NCBI GenBank assembly: GCA_000155435.1
Contig: DS990260.1
Span: 1,442,396-1,506,395, forward strand
Direction of reading: 5' to 3'
DNA length: 64,000 nt
Source: Clostridiales bacterium 1_7_47FAA
GTDB taxonomy: Bacteria > Bacillota > Clostridia > Lachnospirales > Lachnospiraceae
The stretch's first letter is position 1. Each line of letters begins with the position of its first letter. Shown piece after piece: positions 1 through 8,572 of this stretch. The notes beneath the pieces were generated by a model. That model saw nothing but the letters and a program-made list of their open reading frames with translations. It was not told the origin of the DNA and did no database searches. The translations under genes were made by a program, and so were the position numbers.

Positions 1-335
1 TCCAGGATTTCCTTTGTGATCGGCTTCAGCAGATAGTCCATGCTGCCCAGGCTGATGGCCTCTTTGGCGTACTGGAATTCCGCGTAGCCGCTGAGGATGA
101 TATAGCGGCAGCCCAGCTTTTCCTCATTCAGCGCCTTAATCATTTCCAGCCCGGTCATGCCGTTCATCCGGATATCCGTAATGATGATGTCCGGGTGCAG
201 TTCCATTGCCATACGGATTCCCTCTTCCCCGCTTCTGGCCTGGCCGGTCATCTCGTACTCCCCTCCCAGCTCGGCAATCAGGTTTGATAATCCTTTTAAT
301 GTCTTCCATTCATCTTCCACTATCAGTATTTTCAC
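1..335 (-). CDS. Response regulator, YesN/AraC type (partial, C-terminus beyond window)
   Basis: This is the N-terminal receiver domain of a two-component response regulator; the rest, expected to include an AraC-type DNA-binding domain, lies outside the window. The first 111 codons show the receiver signature: the acidic cluster VEDE near the start, the phospho-acceptor aspartate in DIIITDIRM and the switch lysine in YLLKPI. The start is a GTG at 335, preceded by a clear AGGAGG; no better ATG exists. The start overlaps the last 26 bases of the upstream sensor kinase gene, so the two are translationally coupled. Together with dgoD they form a dgoD-kinase-regulator operon. The AraC output domain is inferred from the YesM partner. 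Confidence 0.85.
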   Translation of the reverse strand, partial: MKILIVEDEWKTLKGLSNLIAELGGEYEMTGQARSGEEGIRMAMELHPDIIITDIRMNGMTGLEMIKALNEEKLGCRYIILSGYAEFQYAKEAISLGSMDYLLKPITKEIL

Positions 336-2130
336 GAATCTCCTCCTGACCTGGCCTCATGCACTGCCTGGGTATCACGGTTTCAATGGTGGTTCCTTTC
401 CCCTCACCGCTCTCCACATGGATGGAGTAGGCGGTCCCATAATACAAATCCAGCCTTGCCAGCACGTTCAGAACGCCGATGGAATTACCCGGATTCATCC
501 TGCGGACAAAAACAGCGTCAATCTGTTCTTTGGACATGCCCAGTCCGTTGTCGCTGATGATGAAGGCCAGGCGCTCCTCATCCTGTTCCCGTATCTGGAC
601 CTTAAGCAGTCCTCCGTGCTCCACATCCGCCATCCCGTGAAGGATGGCATTCTCAATGAAGGGCTGGAATATCATCTTGTGGATCTTGCAGGTCTTCACC
701 GACTCCTGGCACTCTATGACGTACTCAAAGCTGTCCATGAAACGTACCTTCTGAAGGTATAAATACCGCTCCAGATAGGATAGTTCCTCTGAAATCATGA
801 CAATCTGGTTGCTCTGCTGAATCTGGTAACGGAGTATCTGGGCAAATTTACTCAGCATGCTGCTGATTTCCTTCTGGTCATTCTCAATGGCCAGCCAGTT
901 GATGGAATCCAGGGTATTGTAGATGAAATGCGGGTTGATCTGGGCTTCCAGCGCCCTGATTTCCGCCTCCTTTTCCCTGACTCCCGACTCCTTCACCATC
1001 TGCATCTGTTCATTGACCGTGTTCATCATGATGTTGAAATGGGTGGCAATCTGGCTGATTTCATTTTTCTCATCCCGGTGGATTCCCACCTTTGCGTTCA
1101 GCTTGCCGCCCTGGACCTTGTTCATCGTATTGACGATATCCGTGATATATTTAGACATTTTCTTAGACACGTACAGTACGGCCGCCAGCACGGCCAGGGC
1201 CAGCAGGAAAGAAACGGCCAGCACGGTCTTCTGGATTTCATACAGCCTGTGATAGACATAATTCTCATCCAGCACGCTGTACATCCTCCATCCGGTGGAC
1301 GGGACCTCCTCCATAAGCACCATATGGGGGCTGTCCGGATCCTTCCTGTCCGCCTCCTCAAAGTATCCGTCCACCAGATTGCCTATGACGTCCTTATCAT
1401 AGTGGGAAATGATCCTGCCGTCCGCATCCGTGATCAGCAGGTAATTGATGTCCCTGTCCCCGCTTACCTGTCCGTTGGCGCATATCTCGCTTAACACGCT
1501 TTCCTCAATGCTGACTATCCCCGTCCCCACCTGGCGGTTGGTGTAGTAATCCATGATCTGCTTGCCGTAGGAATACACATAGTATTCCCGGGTCCCCTTC
1601 CGGTCCAGGTACTGGGTGGGCATCCATTTCCCCTTAAGCCCCCCGTTGTCCTCAAAAATCCCCTGGCTGAAATACCGCTGGTGCAGGCCGGATATCTTGG
1701 GATTGAGCAGTTCCACCTCCTGGCGGTCATAGCCGTAACTGATGTCCGAAATGGTGCGGATGGACATGCTGCGCACCTCCGAACGGTAGGTCAGGAATTC
1801 CTTCATGGTTTTATCCAGTTCAGACTTGATTTTCCACTCATTCTCCTCATTCATGCTGTTAAGCGCATTGACCGCCATTATGAAATCCGTGTCCCGGAAC
1901 AATTCGTCTATGGCCTTCTTATAGCCCTTTAAGGAGGTATCCAGGTTCAGGGTGGTCTGGCGCAGGGAATTCTGGTAGGATTCCTCAATCTTCTCCTTCA
2001 TGAACCTGCGCATATAGGAACTGCTGAGTCCCTGTACGATGACCAGCTGGAACAGGAATACCCCCATGAAGACCATGGTAAGCTGCCTGGCGAATGTCTG
2101 CCGTTTCCAGATATGTAATATCCCCTTCAT
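310..2130 (-). CDS. Sensor histidine kinase, YesM family
   Basis: Membrane sensor kinase of 606 residues that should phosphorylate the regulator encoded next to it. A first membrane segment lies at about residues 15-35. It is followed by an extracellular sensor region, a second membrane segment at about 297-318, a HAMP linker, and the His-kinase motif NPHFIYNTLDSINW with the phospho-accepting histidine near residue 400. The ATPase domain has an N-box (IENAILHGM) and a glycine-rich DNGLGMS. The order matches YesM/LytS-type kinases, which usually control carbohydrate uptake genes. The gene begins 13 bases after dgoD and overlaps the regulator by 26 bases. The signal is unknown; a galactonate-related ligand is inferred only from dgoD. 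Confidence 0.9.
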   Translation of the reverse strand: MKGILHIWKRQTFARQLTMVFMGVFLFQLVIVQGLSSSYMRRFMKEKIEESYQNSLRQTTLNLDTSLKGYKKAIDELFRDTDFIMAVNALNSMNEENEWKIKSELDKTMKEFLTYRSEVRSMSIRTISDISYGYDRQEVELLNPKISGLHQRYFSQGIFEDNGGLKGKWMPTQYLDRKGTREYYVYSYGKQIMDYYTNRQVGTGIVSIEESVLSEICANGQVSGDRDINYLLITDADGRIISHYDKDVIGNLVDGYFEEADRKDPDSPHMVLMEEVPSTGWRMYSVLDENYVYHRLYEIQKTVLAVSFLLALAVLAAVLYVSKKMSKYITDIVNTMNKVQGGKLNAKVGIHRDEKNEISQIATHFNIMMNTVNEQMQMVKESGVREKEAEIRALEAQINPHFIYNTLDSINWLAIENDQKEISSMLSKFAQILRYQIQQSNQIVMISEELSYLERYLYLQKVRFMDSFEYVIECQESVKTCKIHKMIFQPFIENAILHGMADVEHGGLLKVQIREQDEERLAFIISDNGLGMSKEQIDAVFVRRMNPGNSIGVLNVLARLDLYYGTAYSIHVESGEGKGTTIETVIPRQCMRPGQEEIRENTDSGR

Positions 2131-2143
2131 GCCCTATTCCCCG

Positions 2144-3292
2144 TCACCACTCAGCCACGGAGCCATCCGCATGCCTCCAGACCGGGTTCTTCCAGTTATG
2201 GGGCGTCCGGTTCTCCTCAAGGACCAGCTCCTTATTGACCGCAACGCCAAGTCCCGGCCTTGTGGGAAGCTTGACAAAACCGTCCACAAACCGGAAATCC
2301 TCCGGGTTATCCACATAATCCAGCACGCTCCTGCCCACATTATAGTGGATTCCCATGCTCTGTTCCTGGATGACCGCGTTGTAGCAGGTGGCATCCACCT
2401 GCAGGCAGGAGCTGAGGGCGATGGGCCCCAATGGACAGTGGGGGGCCAGGGCCACATCATAGGCTTCGGCCATGGATGCAATCTTCTTTACCTCCGTGAT
2501 GCCTCCTGCATGGGACAGGTCAGGCTGGATGATATCCACGCCTCCCATCTTAAACAGGCGCTTGAAGTCCCATCTGGAATACAGCCTCTCCCCGGTGGCA
2601 ATGGGGATCTGGCAGGCAGCCGCAATCTCCCGGAAGCTTTCCATGTTCTCGCAGAGCACCGGCTCCTCGATGAACATGGGGTCGTAAACCTCCAGCTTCT
2701 TAGCCAGGATTTTAGCCATGGGCTTGTGCACACGGCCATGGAAATCAACGGCAATGCCGAAATCCTTCCCGCAGCTTGCGCGGATTGCATCCACCCGTTC
2801 AAGCACCGCGTCAATCTTATCATAGCTGTCAATGAACTGCAGTTCCTCCGTGGCATTCATCTTCACTGCCGTGAATCCTGCCTCCATCTTCTCCCTGGCC
2901 GCCGCCCCCACGTCCGAGGGCCGGTCGCCGCCAATCCAGGAATATACGCGCATCTTATTCCTGCAGCTCCCACCCATCAGCTGATGGACAGGCGCGTTAA
3001 AGTATTTCCCCTTGATATCCCACAAAGCCTGGTCGATGCCGGAGATAGCGCTCATCAGCACGCCTCCTCCCCGGTAAAAGCCGGCCCGGTACAGGACGGT
3101 CCAGATATCCTCAATATTGGCAGGATCAGCCCCGATCAGATAATCCTCCATCTCATGTACGCAGGCCAGCACCGTGCCTGCATGCCCCTCTAACACAGCC
3201 TCCCCCCAGCCGCTTAACCCTTCGTCCGTGATGATTTCCACAAATCCCCAGCGCGGACGGACAAAATATGTGTTGACTTCCTTGATTTTCAT
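2144..3292 (-). CDS. dgoD: D-galactonate dehydratase
   Basis: Enolase-superfamily enzyme that dehydrates D-galactonate to 2-dehydro-3-deoxy-D-galactonate in the DeLey-Doudoroff route. The start at 3292 gives 382 residues, the length I recall for E. coli DgoD. An in-frame ATG nine bases upstream directly abuts the GGAG site, so 3292 is the better start. Family landmarks are the RGGGVLMSAISGIDQALWDI segment, the metal-ligand region DFHGRVHKP with EEPVL, and the C-terminal NPVWRHADGSVAEW. A promoter lies upstream at 3376-3404. The kinase gene follows after 13 bases, so the enzyme and its probable regulators share a transcript. Other sugar-acid dehydratases of the superfamily are possible, but the match is close. 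Confidence 0.9.
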   Translation of the reverse strand: MKIKEVNTYFVRPRWGFVEIITDEGLSGWGEAVLEGHAGTVLACVHEMEDYLIGADPANIEDIWTVLYRAGFYRGGGVLMSAISGIDQALWDIKGKYFNAPVHQLMGGSCRNKMRVYSWIGGDRPSDVGAAAREKMEAGFTAVKMNATEELQFIDSYDKIDAVLERVDAIRASCGKDFGIAVDFHGRVHKPMAKILAKKLEVYDPMFIEEPVLCENMESFREIAAACQIPIATGERLYSRWDFKRLFKMGGVDIIQPDLSHAGGITEVKKIASMAEAYDVALAPHCPLGPIALSSCLQVDATCYNAVIQEQSMGIHYNVGRSVLDYVDNPEDFRFVDGFVKLPTRPGLGVAVNKELVLEENRTPHNWKNPVWRHADGSVAEW

Positions 3293-3375
3293 ATAAGCCA
3301 TCTCCTTTCCCAACAGGTTCATCCCATCTGTACCATCTGTAAATGACACTATCCACATAACATGTGGCATCATAC

Positions 3376-3404
3376 AAAATATCACACAAAAATCCCCATG
3401 TCAA
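3376..3404 (-). promoter_or_regulatory. Promoter of the dgoD operon
   Basis: TTGACA (3399-3404) and TATTTT (3376-3381) are separated by exactly 17 bases on the minus strand, about 85 bases before the dgoD start. This fits a housekeeping sigma promoter for dgoD and the two-component genes behind it. Confidence 0.7.
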
Positions 3405-3554
3405 TTTTTATCTAAAACCCACTATCCAGGGGGGTTATAATCATCATAATGCACAATCATTATTAGAAGGATTGAACCAATAAAACAAGGCACCGGCCTG
3501 CATCCTTTCCTCAAGGCCATGCAGACCGCCGCCGATTTTCCTTTCCCTCTATCC

Positions 3555-5624
3555 TTACTGCCCCTGCTCCCCCATAATCCTCAGCAGGACTCCCACGATA
3601 TCCGGATCATACCAGGAAGCGTTCTCCTCAAACACACCTCCATCCTCCCCTGAAGCAAAATATGCGTCAGCCGCCGCGATGATACGGGAGAGCAGGGGAA
3701 TATCCCTGCCAGCCAGGCCTACCGGCCATCCGCTGCCGTCCCAATGCTCCGTATAGTGGAGCAGGCAGGCCGCTATATTCCTGTATTCCTCCAGGGAAGA
3801 CAGGAGACGGTAAGCATGTTCCGTATGTCCCCGGTCCATCCCGTCCTTATCCGGGCCGCCCGGCCGGAACAGGCTGCACATGCCGATCCTGCGAAGCTGG
3901 TAACCCTGTTTTAACAAAGCAGCAGAGTCCGGGCACAGGGCTTCTGCCAGTTTCCCAAGAACCTCCTCTTCCGGCCTCGACAGGCGGGTAATCAGGCCCT
4001 CCCCCTGTGCGGCCCGGATAATATTGTCCACCGTGTCCCGCTTCATCTGTACGCTCTCCGTCAGCTTCTCCTCATACATCATACGGTCCGCCTTATGCAG
4101 GATATCCTCCATGGATTCCGTTCCCTCCGCCTTCACGGCATAGCCCAGGGAAGCCGAAACCTCTGCCCCGCATATATTCTCCTTGGGAAACCCCAGACGT
4201 ATGCGGCTTATGATTTTCCGGGCATCCTCAGCCGTGGTGCGGGGCATGAGGATGGCAAATTCATCCCCGCCAATCCGCGCCAGGATATCGTCCTCCCTGC
4301 AGCCGCGTTCCAGGCACCGGGCCACCCTGCATATCAGCCGGTCCCCCACATCATGGCCAAACACGTCATTGACCAGCTTCAGCCCGTTCACATCACAGCA
4401 TACCGCGCACAGCGGATAATTGCGCGAGGTATCAAGGCGCTTCAGTTCTTCGGCAAAATAACGCCTGTTATACATCCCTGTCATGGAATCGTGGAAACTC
4501 AGGTATTCGGCGGCCTTCTGCATCTCCTCCCGTTTGCCCATATTCAGGACAATAACCTCAATGCTGTCAGCAATCCCGTTAATCTCCGCATTGGTAAAGC
4601 CCAGATCAGGATTATCCTCCGGGCAGCCGTCCGCTACCTTTTCAATCCTGTCCCGCAGCGCCATGATTGGCCTTGCAAACCTGTATATCAGCACCCGGCT
4701 CAATACAAATCCAAGGATGACTGAAATGAACACGACCAGACCCACTAACAGTATCACGCCATGCACAATCGGAAGGATTACCTCGGAGGCGTCAATGGCG
4801 GTGGCCACAAAAAAGCCAGTGTCCGGTATCCGTTCAAAGTACGCCATGGCGTTGACCCCGTCCTTTTCATATTCACCGTAATTGGTAGTCCCTTCCACCA
4901 CTGCTTCCCATACAGACGTGTCTATATAGTTCATCAGCGTATCGTCGATATATCTTTCCTCCGGATGGATGATTACATTTCCATCCATATCCATGATATA
5001 GCTGCGCTGGGACTTATACTGGTATCTGGCGCTTAACTGCCTGGATATACTGTCATTGGAACAGTCAATGCTCACAACGCCCACGGTTTCCCCATCCTGA
5101 TCCACCAGCTTCTTACACTGGCTGAACAGCCATTCACCGGTGGCCGCGTCACTGTAAGCCAGCCTTGCGACCCCATCCGTTTCCATAGCCGCGTCATACC
5201 AGGGCCTGTCCATGGGGGAATAGCCGGAAGGCGTGTCATAATCACTGATGTACAGGCTTCCGTCCTCATATCCCGAATATATGTAGGTAATATTGCTGTT
5301 GTCCGCCTGGATTGCGCCGTAAATGTCCAGAACCGCCTGGGGATTCCCATATCCTCCGTGGATAACCGTGTCATCCCTGGACAGGATACCCACCACGGCT
5401 GCATTTTCATGGAACATGCTTTCCGTGTAGGTGACAATCTGGCTGTTGCATTCCCTCAGGGAATTCCTTGCATTGTCCACATTGGCTGTGTACAGGATCC
5501 GCAGGAATACACAGGCAAAAATCAGCGATACAATGGACAGGGAAATAAAACTGAGCAGGAATATTTCCTTTTTAATGGTCAAAAAACGTTTTTTTCCATC
5601 CTTTACCCTTCCCTCGTCCCCCAT
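3555..5624 (-). CDS. Membrane-bound diguanylate cyclase with degenerate HD-GYP tail
   Basis: Protein of 689 residues predicted to make cyclic di-GMP in response to an outside signal. A membrane segment at about 18-42 is followed by a Cache-like extracellular sensor region to about 280, a second membrane segment, a HAMP-like linker and a GGDEF domain. The active-site motif ARIGGDEFAIL is intact, and an inhibitory-site RxxD (REDD) sits five residues upstream of it. The last 120 residues resemble an HD-GYP phosphodiesterase around EHWDGSGWPVGLAGRDIPL. However, GYP reads GWP, and the metal-binding HD pair seems lost (LRRIGMCS at the expected HDIGK position). It is therefore probably a cyclase with a regulatory or dead phosphodiesterase module. 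The start has a strong AAGGAGG. Confidence 0.88.
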   Translation of the reverse strand: MGDEGRVKDGKKRFLTIKKEIFLLSFISLSIVSLIFACVFLRILYTANVDNARNSLRECNSQIVTYTESMFHENAAVVGILSRDDTVIHGGYGNPQAVLDIYGAIQADNSNITYIYSGYEDGSLYISDYDTPSGYSPMDRPWYDAAMETDGVARLAYSDAATGEWLFSQCKKLVDQDGETVGVVSIDCSNDSISRQLSARYQYKSQRSYIMDMDGNVIIHPEERYIDDTLMNYIDTSVWEAVVEGTTNYGEYEKDGVNAMAYFERIPDTGFFVATAIDASEVILPIVHGVILLVGLVVFISVILGFVLSRVLIYRFARPIMALRDRIEKVADGCPEDNPDLGFTNAEINGIADSIEVIVLNMGKREEMQKAAEYLSFHDSMTGMYNRRYFAEELKRLDTSRNYPLCAVCCDVNGLKLVNDVFGHDVGDRLICRVARCLERGCREDDILARIGGDEFAILMPRTTAEDARKIISRIRLGFPKENICGAEVSASLGYAVKAEGTESMEDILHKADRMMYEEKLTESVQMKRDTVDNIIRAAQGEGLITRLSRPEEEVLGKLAEALCPDSAALLKQGYQLRRIGMCSLFRPGGPDKDGMDRGHTEHAYRLLSSLEEYRNIAACLLHYTEHWDGSGWPVGLAGRDIPLLSRIIAAADAYFASGEDGGVFEENASWYDPDIVGVLLRIMGEQGQ

Positions 5625-5657
5625 GGACCTTCCTCCTTACACACATCATTTTACTAA

Positions 5658-5666
5658 ATTATAGCA
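5658..5666 (-). promoter_or_regulatory. Extended -10 promoter for the diguanylate cyclase
   Basis: TGC-TATAAT on the minus strand (TATAAT at 5658-5663) forms an extended -10 element 34 bases before the start. No good -35 is seen. It lies between the amidase terminator and the cyclase gene, so the cyclase is transcribed separately. Confidence 0.55.
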
Positions 5667-5685
5667 CATACATGACAAAACAGTT

Positions 5686-5733
5686 ACAAAAAATGCTGCC
5701 GCAAAATGCCATACAGACATTTCACGGCAGCAT
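5686..5733 (-). terminator. Rho-independent terminator after the amidase gene
   Basis: On the minus strand ATGCTGCCG and CGGCAGCAT pair and the stem continues inward with GAAATG/CATTTT. A run of six T follows. It lies about 50 bases after the amidase stop codon. Confidence 0.85.
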
Positions 5734-5781
5734 CTGCCATTCCATACAATTCAATCAATAGCCCGCTCCCTCACAAGCCAA

Positions 5782-6564
5782 TCAATAAATAGCCCGCTCC
5801 TTCACAAGCACCGTGGGATACCCCAGGTTACGGAGGGTCCGCTCCATGCGCACCGCATAATCCATGTTGAGGAACGCGCCCACCCTGACCTTATAAAGGC
5901 CGTCATCATACACCACGAACGCTGGCAGTCCCTTGGCCTGGAGTTCATTTACCAGACGGTCCGCAGGCATCCTGGTGCGGAACGCGCCCACCTGGACCTG
6001 ATAATATTCCGGCCGCTGCTCCTCCTGCTGGCGTATGGTCTCCAGGATGCCGTCCGCAATTGCCTGGGCAATGGCGTCAAAATTCTCATCAAAGAATCTG
6101 TTGTCCTCCGGATTATCGATAAATCCCGCCTCCACCAGCACGGCCGGCATCTGGGTCCGCCTGAGCACGATCAGGCCCGGACGCTCCTGGATTCCCAGGT
6201 CGTTAAAGCCGGTCTGCACCAGGTTGCGCTGGATATTTTCCGCCAGCATGGCCGGGACCCCTGCGTTCTCATATACAAGGACCGTTGCCCCGCTTCCCGT
6301 GCCGGGCACAGGCATTGCGTTGCGGTGGATGGACACAAAATAATCAGCGCCGGAACGGTTGGCAATCTGCGCTTTTTCAAGGGGCGTGTCAAACACGTCC
6401 GTGGTCCTTGTATAAACCACGTCCACCCCGTTATTCTCTAATATCTGCCCTATTGCAAGAGCCAGCCGCAGGGCGTCGTCTTTTTCCCGCCGCCCGTTAA
6501 ACATGGCGCCGGGTTCTTCACCGCCGTGGCCGGCATCGATAATCACTCTCTTAATGTCTGCCAT
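5782..6564 (-). CDS. N-acetylmuramoyl-L-alanine amidase (Amidase_3) with SPOR domain
   Basis: Zinc amidase of 260 residues expected to cleave the bond between N-acetylmuramic acid and the stem peptide of peptidoglycan. Zinc ligands and catalytic residues are visible: His13 in IIDAGHGG, Glu27 in NGRREKDD, His80 in FVSIHRNAMP and the late glutamate in VLVEAGFIDN. Residues from about 180 form a SPOR-like domain (YYQVQVGAFRTR and YKVRVGAFLN), which in other bacteria binds denuded glycan. There is no signal peptide or membrane segment. That suggests release by mother-cell lysis, as for sporulation amidases of the CwlC type; this is inference. It follows lrp without an obvious terminator and has its own GAAGGAG site. 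Confidence 0.9.
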   Translation of the reverse strand: MADIKRVIIDAGHGGEEPGAMFNGRREKDDALRLALAIGQILENNGVDVVYTRTTDVFDTPLEKAQIANRSGADYFVSIHRNAMPVPGTGSGATVLVYENAGVPAMLAENIQRNLVQTGFNDLGIQERPGLIVLRRTQMPAVLVEAGFIDNPEDNRFFDENFDAIAQAIADGILETIRQQEEQRPEYYQVQVGAFRTRMPADRLVNELQAKGLPAFVVYDDGLYKVRVGAFLNMDYAVRMERTLRNLGYPTVLVKERAIY

Positions 6565-6576
6565 ATCAGACTCTCC

Positions 6577-6610
6577 TTCACATATGACTCTACACTATAC
6601 CATATGTGAA
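6577..6610. repeat. Perfect 10-bp inverted repeat before the amidase gene
   Basis: TTCACATATG at 6577-6586 and CATATGTGAA at 6601-6610 are perfect inverted copies around 14 bases. Read on the minus strand the gap holds a TATAGT element, so this may be an operator around a promoter of the amidase gene. No T-run follows, so a terminator role for lrp is less likely. Confidence 0.5.
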
Positions 6611-6629
6611 AGTGAGACAAATGTTGACA

Positions 6630-7070
6630 CTAAATTTCGTCCACATCCACTCCCCTGGGACCCACATGGGTGGAAAATACAATCTGTGTGCTCGTCTTAC
6701 CGAACTTCTGAAGCTGTCCGATGAACATATCAAGCTCCATGGTGCTCTGGAACGCCACTTTCATCAGCATGGAAAAATCCCCTGTAACGCAGCTGCACTC
6801 CAAAACATTGGGCACTTCCTTCGCATACGCGTAAAATTTTGGCTTATCTTCCGGCACCACGTCCAGGTTGATGAAAGCCAGGATGTGGTACCCCAGCTTC
6901 ATGGGATCCACCATGGCATGGTAGCCGGTTATGATTCCTTCCTTCTCCAGCCGCTCAATCCTGGCGGACACGGCCGGCGAGGAAAGGAAGGTGTTCTCTG
7001 CAATGGTCTTAAGGGACATCCTTGCATTGGCCTGCAGAAGCTTAAGTATCTTGCGGTCGATATCATCCAT
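6630..7070 (-). CDS. Lrp/AsnC family transcriptional regulator
   Basis: DNA-binding regulator of 146 residues of the feast/famine family. The N-terminal winged helix (DDIDRKILKLLQANARMSLK to about residue 55) is followed by an alpha-beta ligand-binding and oligomerisation domain (RAM) to the end. The size is typical of the family, and such proteins usually sense an amino acid. It starts 26 bases after the stop of the LL-DAP aminotransferase gene, so the two are probably co-transcribed. The natural guess is that it responds to lysine, another amino acid or the local nitrogen state; this is inference from context only. Confidence 0.9.
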   Translation of the reverse strand: MDDIDRKILKLLQANARMSLKTIAENTFLSSPAVSARIERLEKEGIITGYHAMVDPMKLGYHILAFINLDVVPEDKPKFYAYAKEVPNVLECSCVTGDFSMLMKVAFQSTMELDMFIGQLQKFGKTSTQIVFSTHVGPRGVDVDEI

Positions 7071-7096
7071 ACTCTTATGTTCCTCCCTTGGCAGCG

Positions 7097-8317
7097 CTAT
7101 TGTCTGAGGGCCTTTAACCTCTCCACTGCCTTTACTGTATTTTCATAAGTTCCAAATGCCGTAAGACGGAAATATCCCTCGCCGCTGGGTCCAAAGCCGC
7201 TGCCAGGGGTTCCCACCACATTGGCCTGTTCCAGGAGATAATCGAAAAATTCCCAGCTGGTCATGCCATTTTCCGTCTTAAGCCAGATGTAAGGGGAGTT
7301 CACGCCTCCGTACACGCTGTATCCTGCCTCCTTAAGCCCTTCATGGATGGTCCTTGCATTCCTCATGTAATAGGCAACCTGCTCCATGACCTGCCGGTTT
7401 CCCTCCTCTGAATACACTGCCTCTCCCGCCCTCTGTTCAATATAGGGCGCTCCGTTGAACTTGGTCCCATGGCGGCGGGCCCACAGGGAATGTAGGGACA
7501 CATCCCCGCACTTCAGGTCCTTCGGCACCACGGTAAAGCCCAGACGGACGCCGGTAAAACCAGCCTTTTTTGAAAATGAACGGAACTCAATGGCACAGGT
7601 CCTGGCCCCTTCTATCTCGAAGATACTGTGGGGGACGCCAGGTTCTGAGATATACGCCTCATAGGCGGCATCATAAAGGATGACGGCCCCTGCCCGGTTG
7701 GCATAATCCACCCACACCTTAAGCTGTTCCCTGTCAAGGGTTGTCCCTGTGGGGTTGTTGGGGTTGCACAGGTAAATCAAATCCGGCGTCTCCTTTGGAA
7801 GCTCCGGGGAAAACCCATTCTCCTCCGTACAGGGCATGTATATGACATCACTCCACATCCCGGTACCTTCATCATATTCACCGGTGCGCCCGGCCATCAC
7901 ATTGGAATCCACATACACCGGATACACCGGGTCGCACACCGCAATCCTGCTGTCCCCGCTGAAAATCTCCTGGATGTTGCCGCAGTCGCTTTTGGCCCCG
8001 TCAGAAACAAATATCTCATCTGCCTCCACCGGACAGCCCCAGGCCCTGTAGTCTTTTTCCACAATGGCCTCCCGAAGGAAGGGATACCCCAGATCCGGTG
8101 CATAGCCGTGGAATGTCTCCGCGCGTCCCATCTCCTCTGCCGCCCTGTGGATGGCCTCCACCACCGCCGGGGCAATGGGCAGGGTCACATCGCCGATTCC
8201 CAGGCGGATGACCGCCTTGTCAGGGTTGGCCTGCTGATATGCCGCCACCTTTTTCCCAATGGTTGAAAAGAGATAACTGCCAGGCAGTTTCAAATAGTTC
8301 TCATTAATCTTAAACAT
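7097..8317 (-). CDS. dapL: LL-diaminopimelate aminotransferase
   Basis: PLP enzyme of 406 residues that converts tetrahydrodipicolinate directly to LL-diaminopimelate, bypassing the succinylase or acetylase steps of lysine and peptidoglycan synthesis. Features are the N-terminal [20 protein letters not shown], the substrate loop [16 protein letters not shown], the [14 protein letters not shown] segment, [11 protein letters not shown], and the PLP lysine in [15 protein letters not shown]. The length matches known DapL proteins. The start has an ideal AGGAGG. A structured 255-base leader precedes it and lrp follows. The next pathway enzyme, DapF, is encoded just upstream on the same strand. Confidence 0.93.
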   Translation of the reverse strand: MFKINENYLKLPGSYLFSTIGKKVAAYQQANPDKAVIRLGIGDVTLPIAPAVVEAIHRAAEEMGRAETFHGYAPDLGYPFLREAIVEKDYRAWGCPVEADEIFVSDGAKSDCGNIQEIFSGDSRIAVCDPVYPVYVDSNVMAGRTGEYDEGTGMWSDVIYMPCTEENGFSPELPKETPDLIYLCNPNNPTGTTLDREQLKVWVDYANRAGAVILYDAAYEAYISEPGVPHSIFEIEGARTCAIEFRSFSKKAGFTGVRLGFTVVPKDLKCGDVSLHSLWARRHGTKFNGAPYIEQRAGEAVYSEEGNRQVMEQVAYYMRNARTIHEGLKEAGYSVYGGVNSPYIWLKTENGMTSWEFFDYLLEQANVVGTPGSGFGPSGEGYFRLTAFGTYENTVKAVERLKALRQ

Positions 8318-8572
8318 GTGTGTTCCTCCTGTCCTTTCCGGAAGATATCTTGCCCCGCCTCCCCGGAACCAGTGCCCGGTGCTAAGGCGTGTCTCCCATA
8401 AACGTAAACGCTCCCAGGAAACCCGTCCGGCTCCGTACAGGACTGAAAGGACAGCAAATAACCACCATCACAGGGCCTGTACAGAGACAAACAGCACATC
8501 TTCGTGCCCGTGGTCCCTGAGAGTGTATTGATTACATATAGTTTAAAGTGTTAACTGATTAAAGTCATCTTG
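8318..8572 (-). promoter_or_regulatory. Structured, unassigned 5' leader of dapL
   Basis: This 255-base gap between dapF and dapL holds no convincing gene. On the minus strand the arms at 8476-8486 and 8431-8441 pair over 11 bases (one G-U) around a 34-base loop. A second GC-rich fold lies nearer the gene. I could not match the lysine riboswitch or T-box consensus. A TTGACA-like element sits at the far end near the dapF stop. A cis-regulatory RNA is possible but not demonstrated. Confidence 0.4.

Noticed and set aside
2039..3193. 384-codon plus-strand frame opposite dgoD
   Set aside because: It is an antisense shadow of dgoD and the kinase; no homology is visible and no initiation signal is present.
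8318..8572. Lysine riboswitch or T-box upstream of dapL
   Set aside because: The conserved blocks of either RNA class could not be found by eye. A covariance search would decide.
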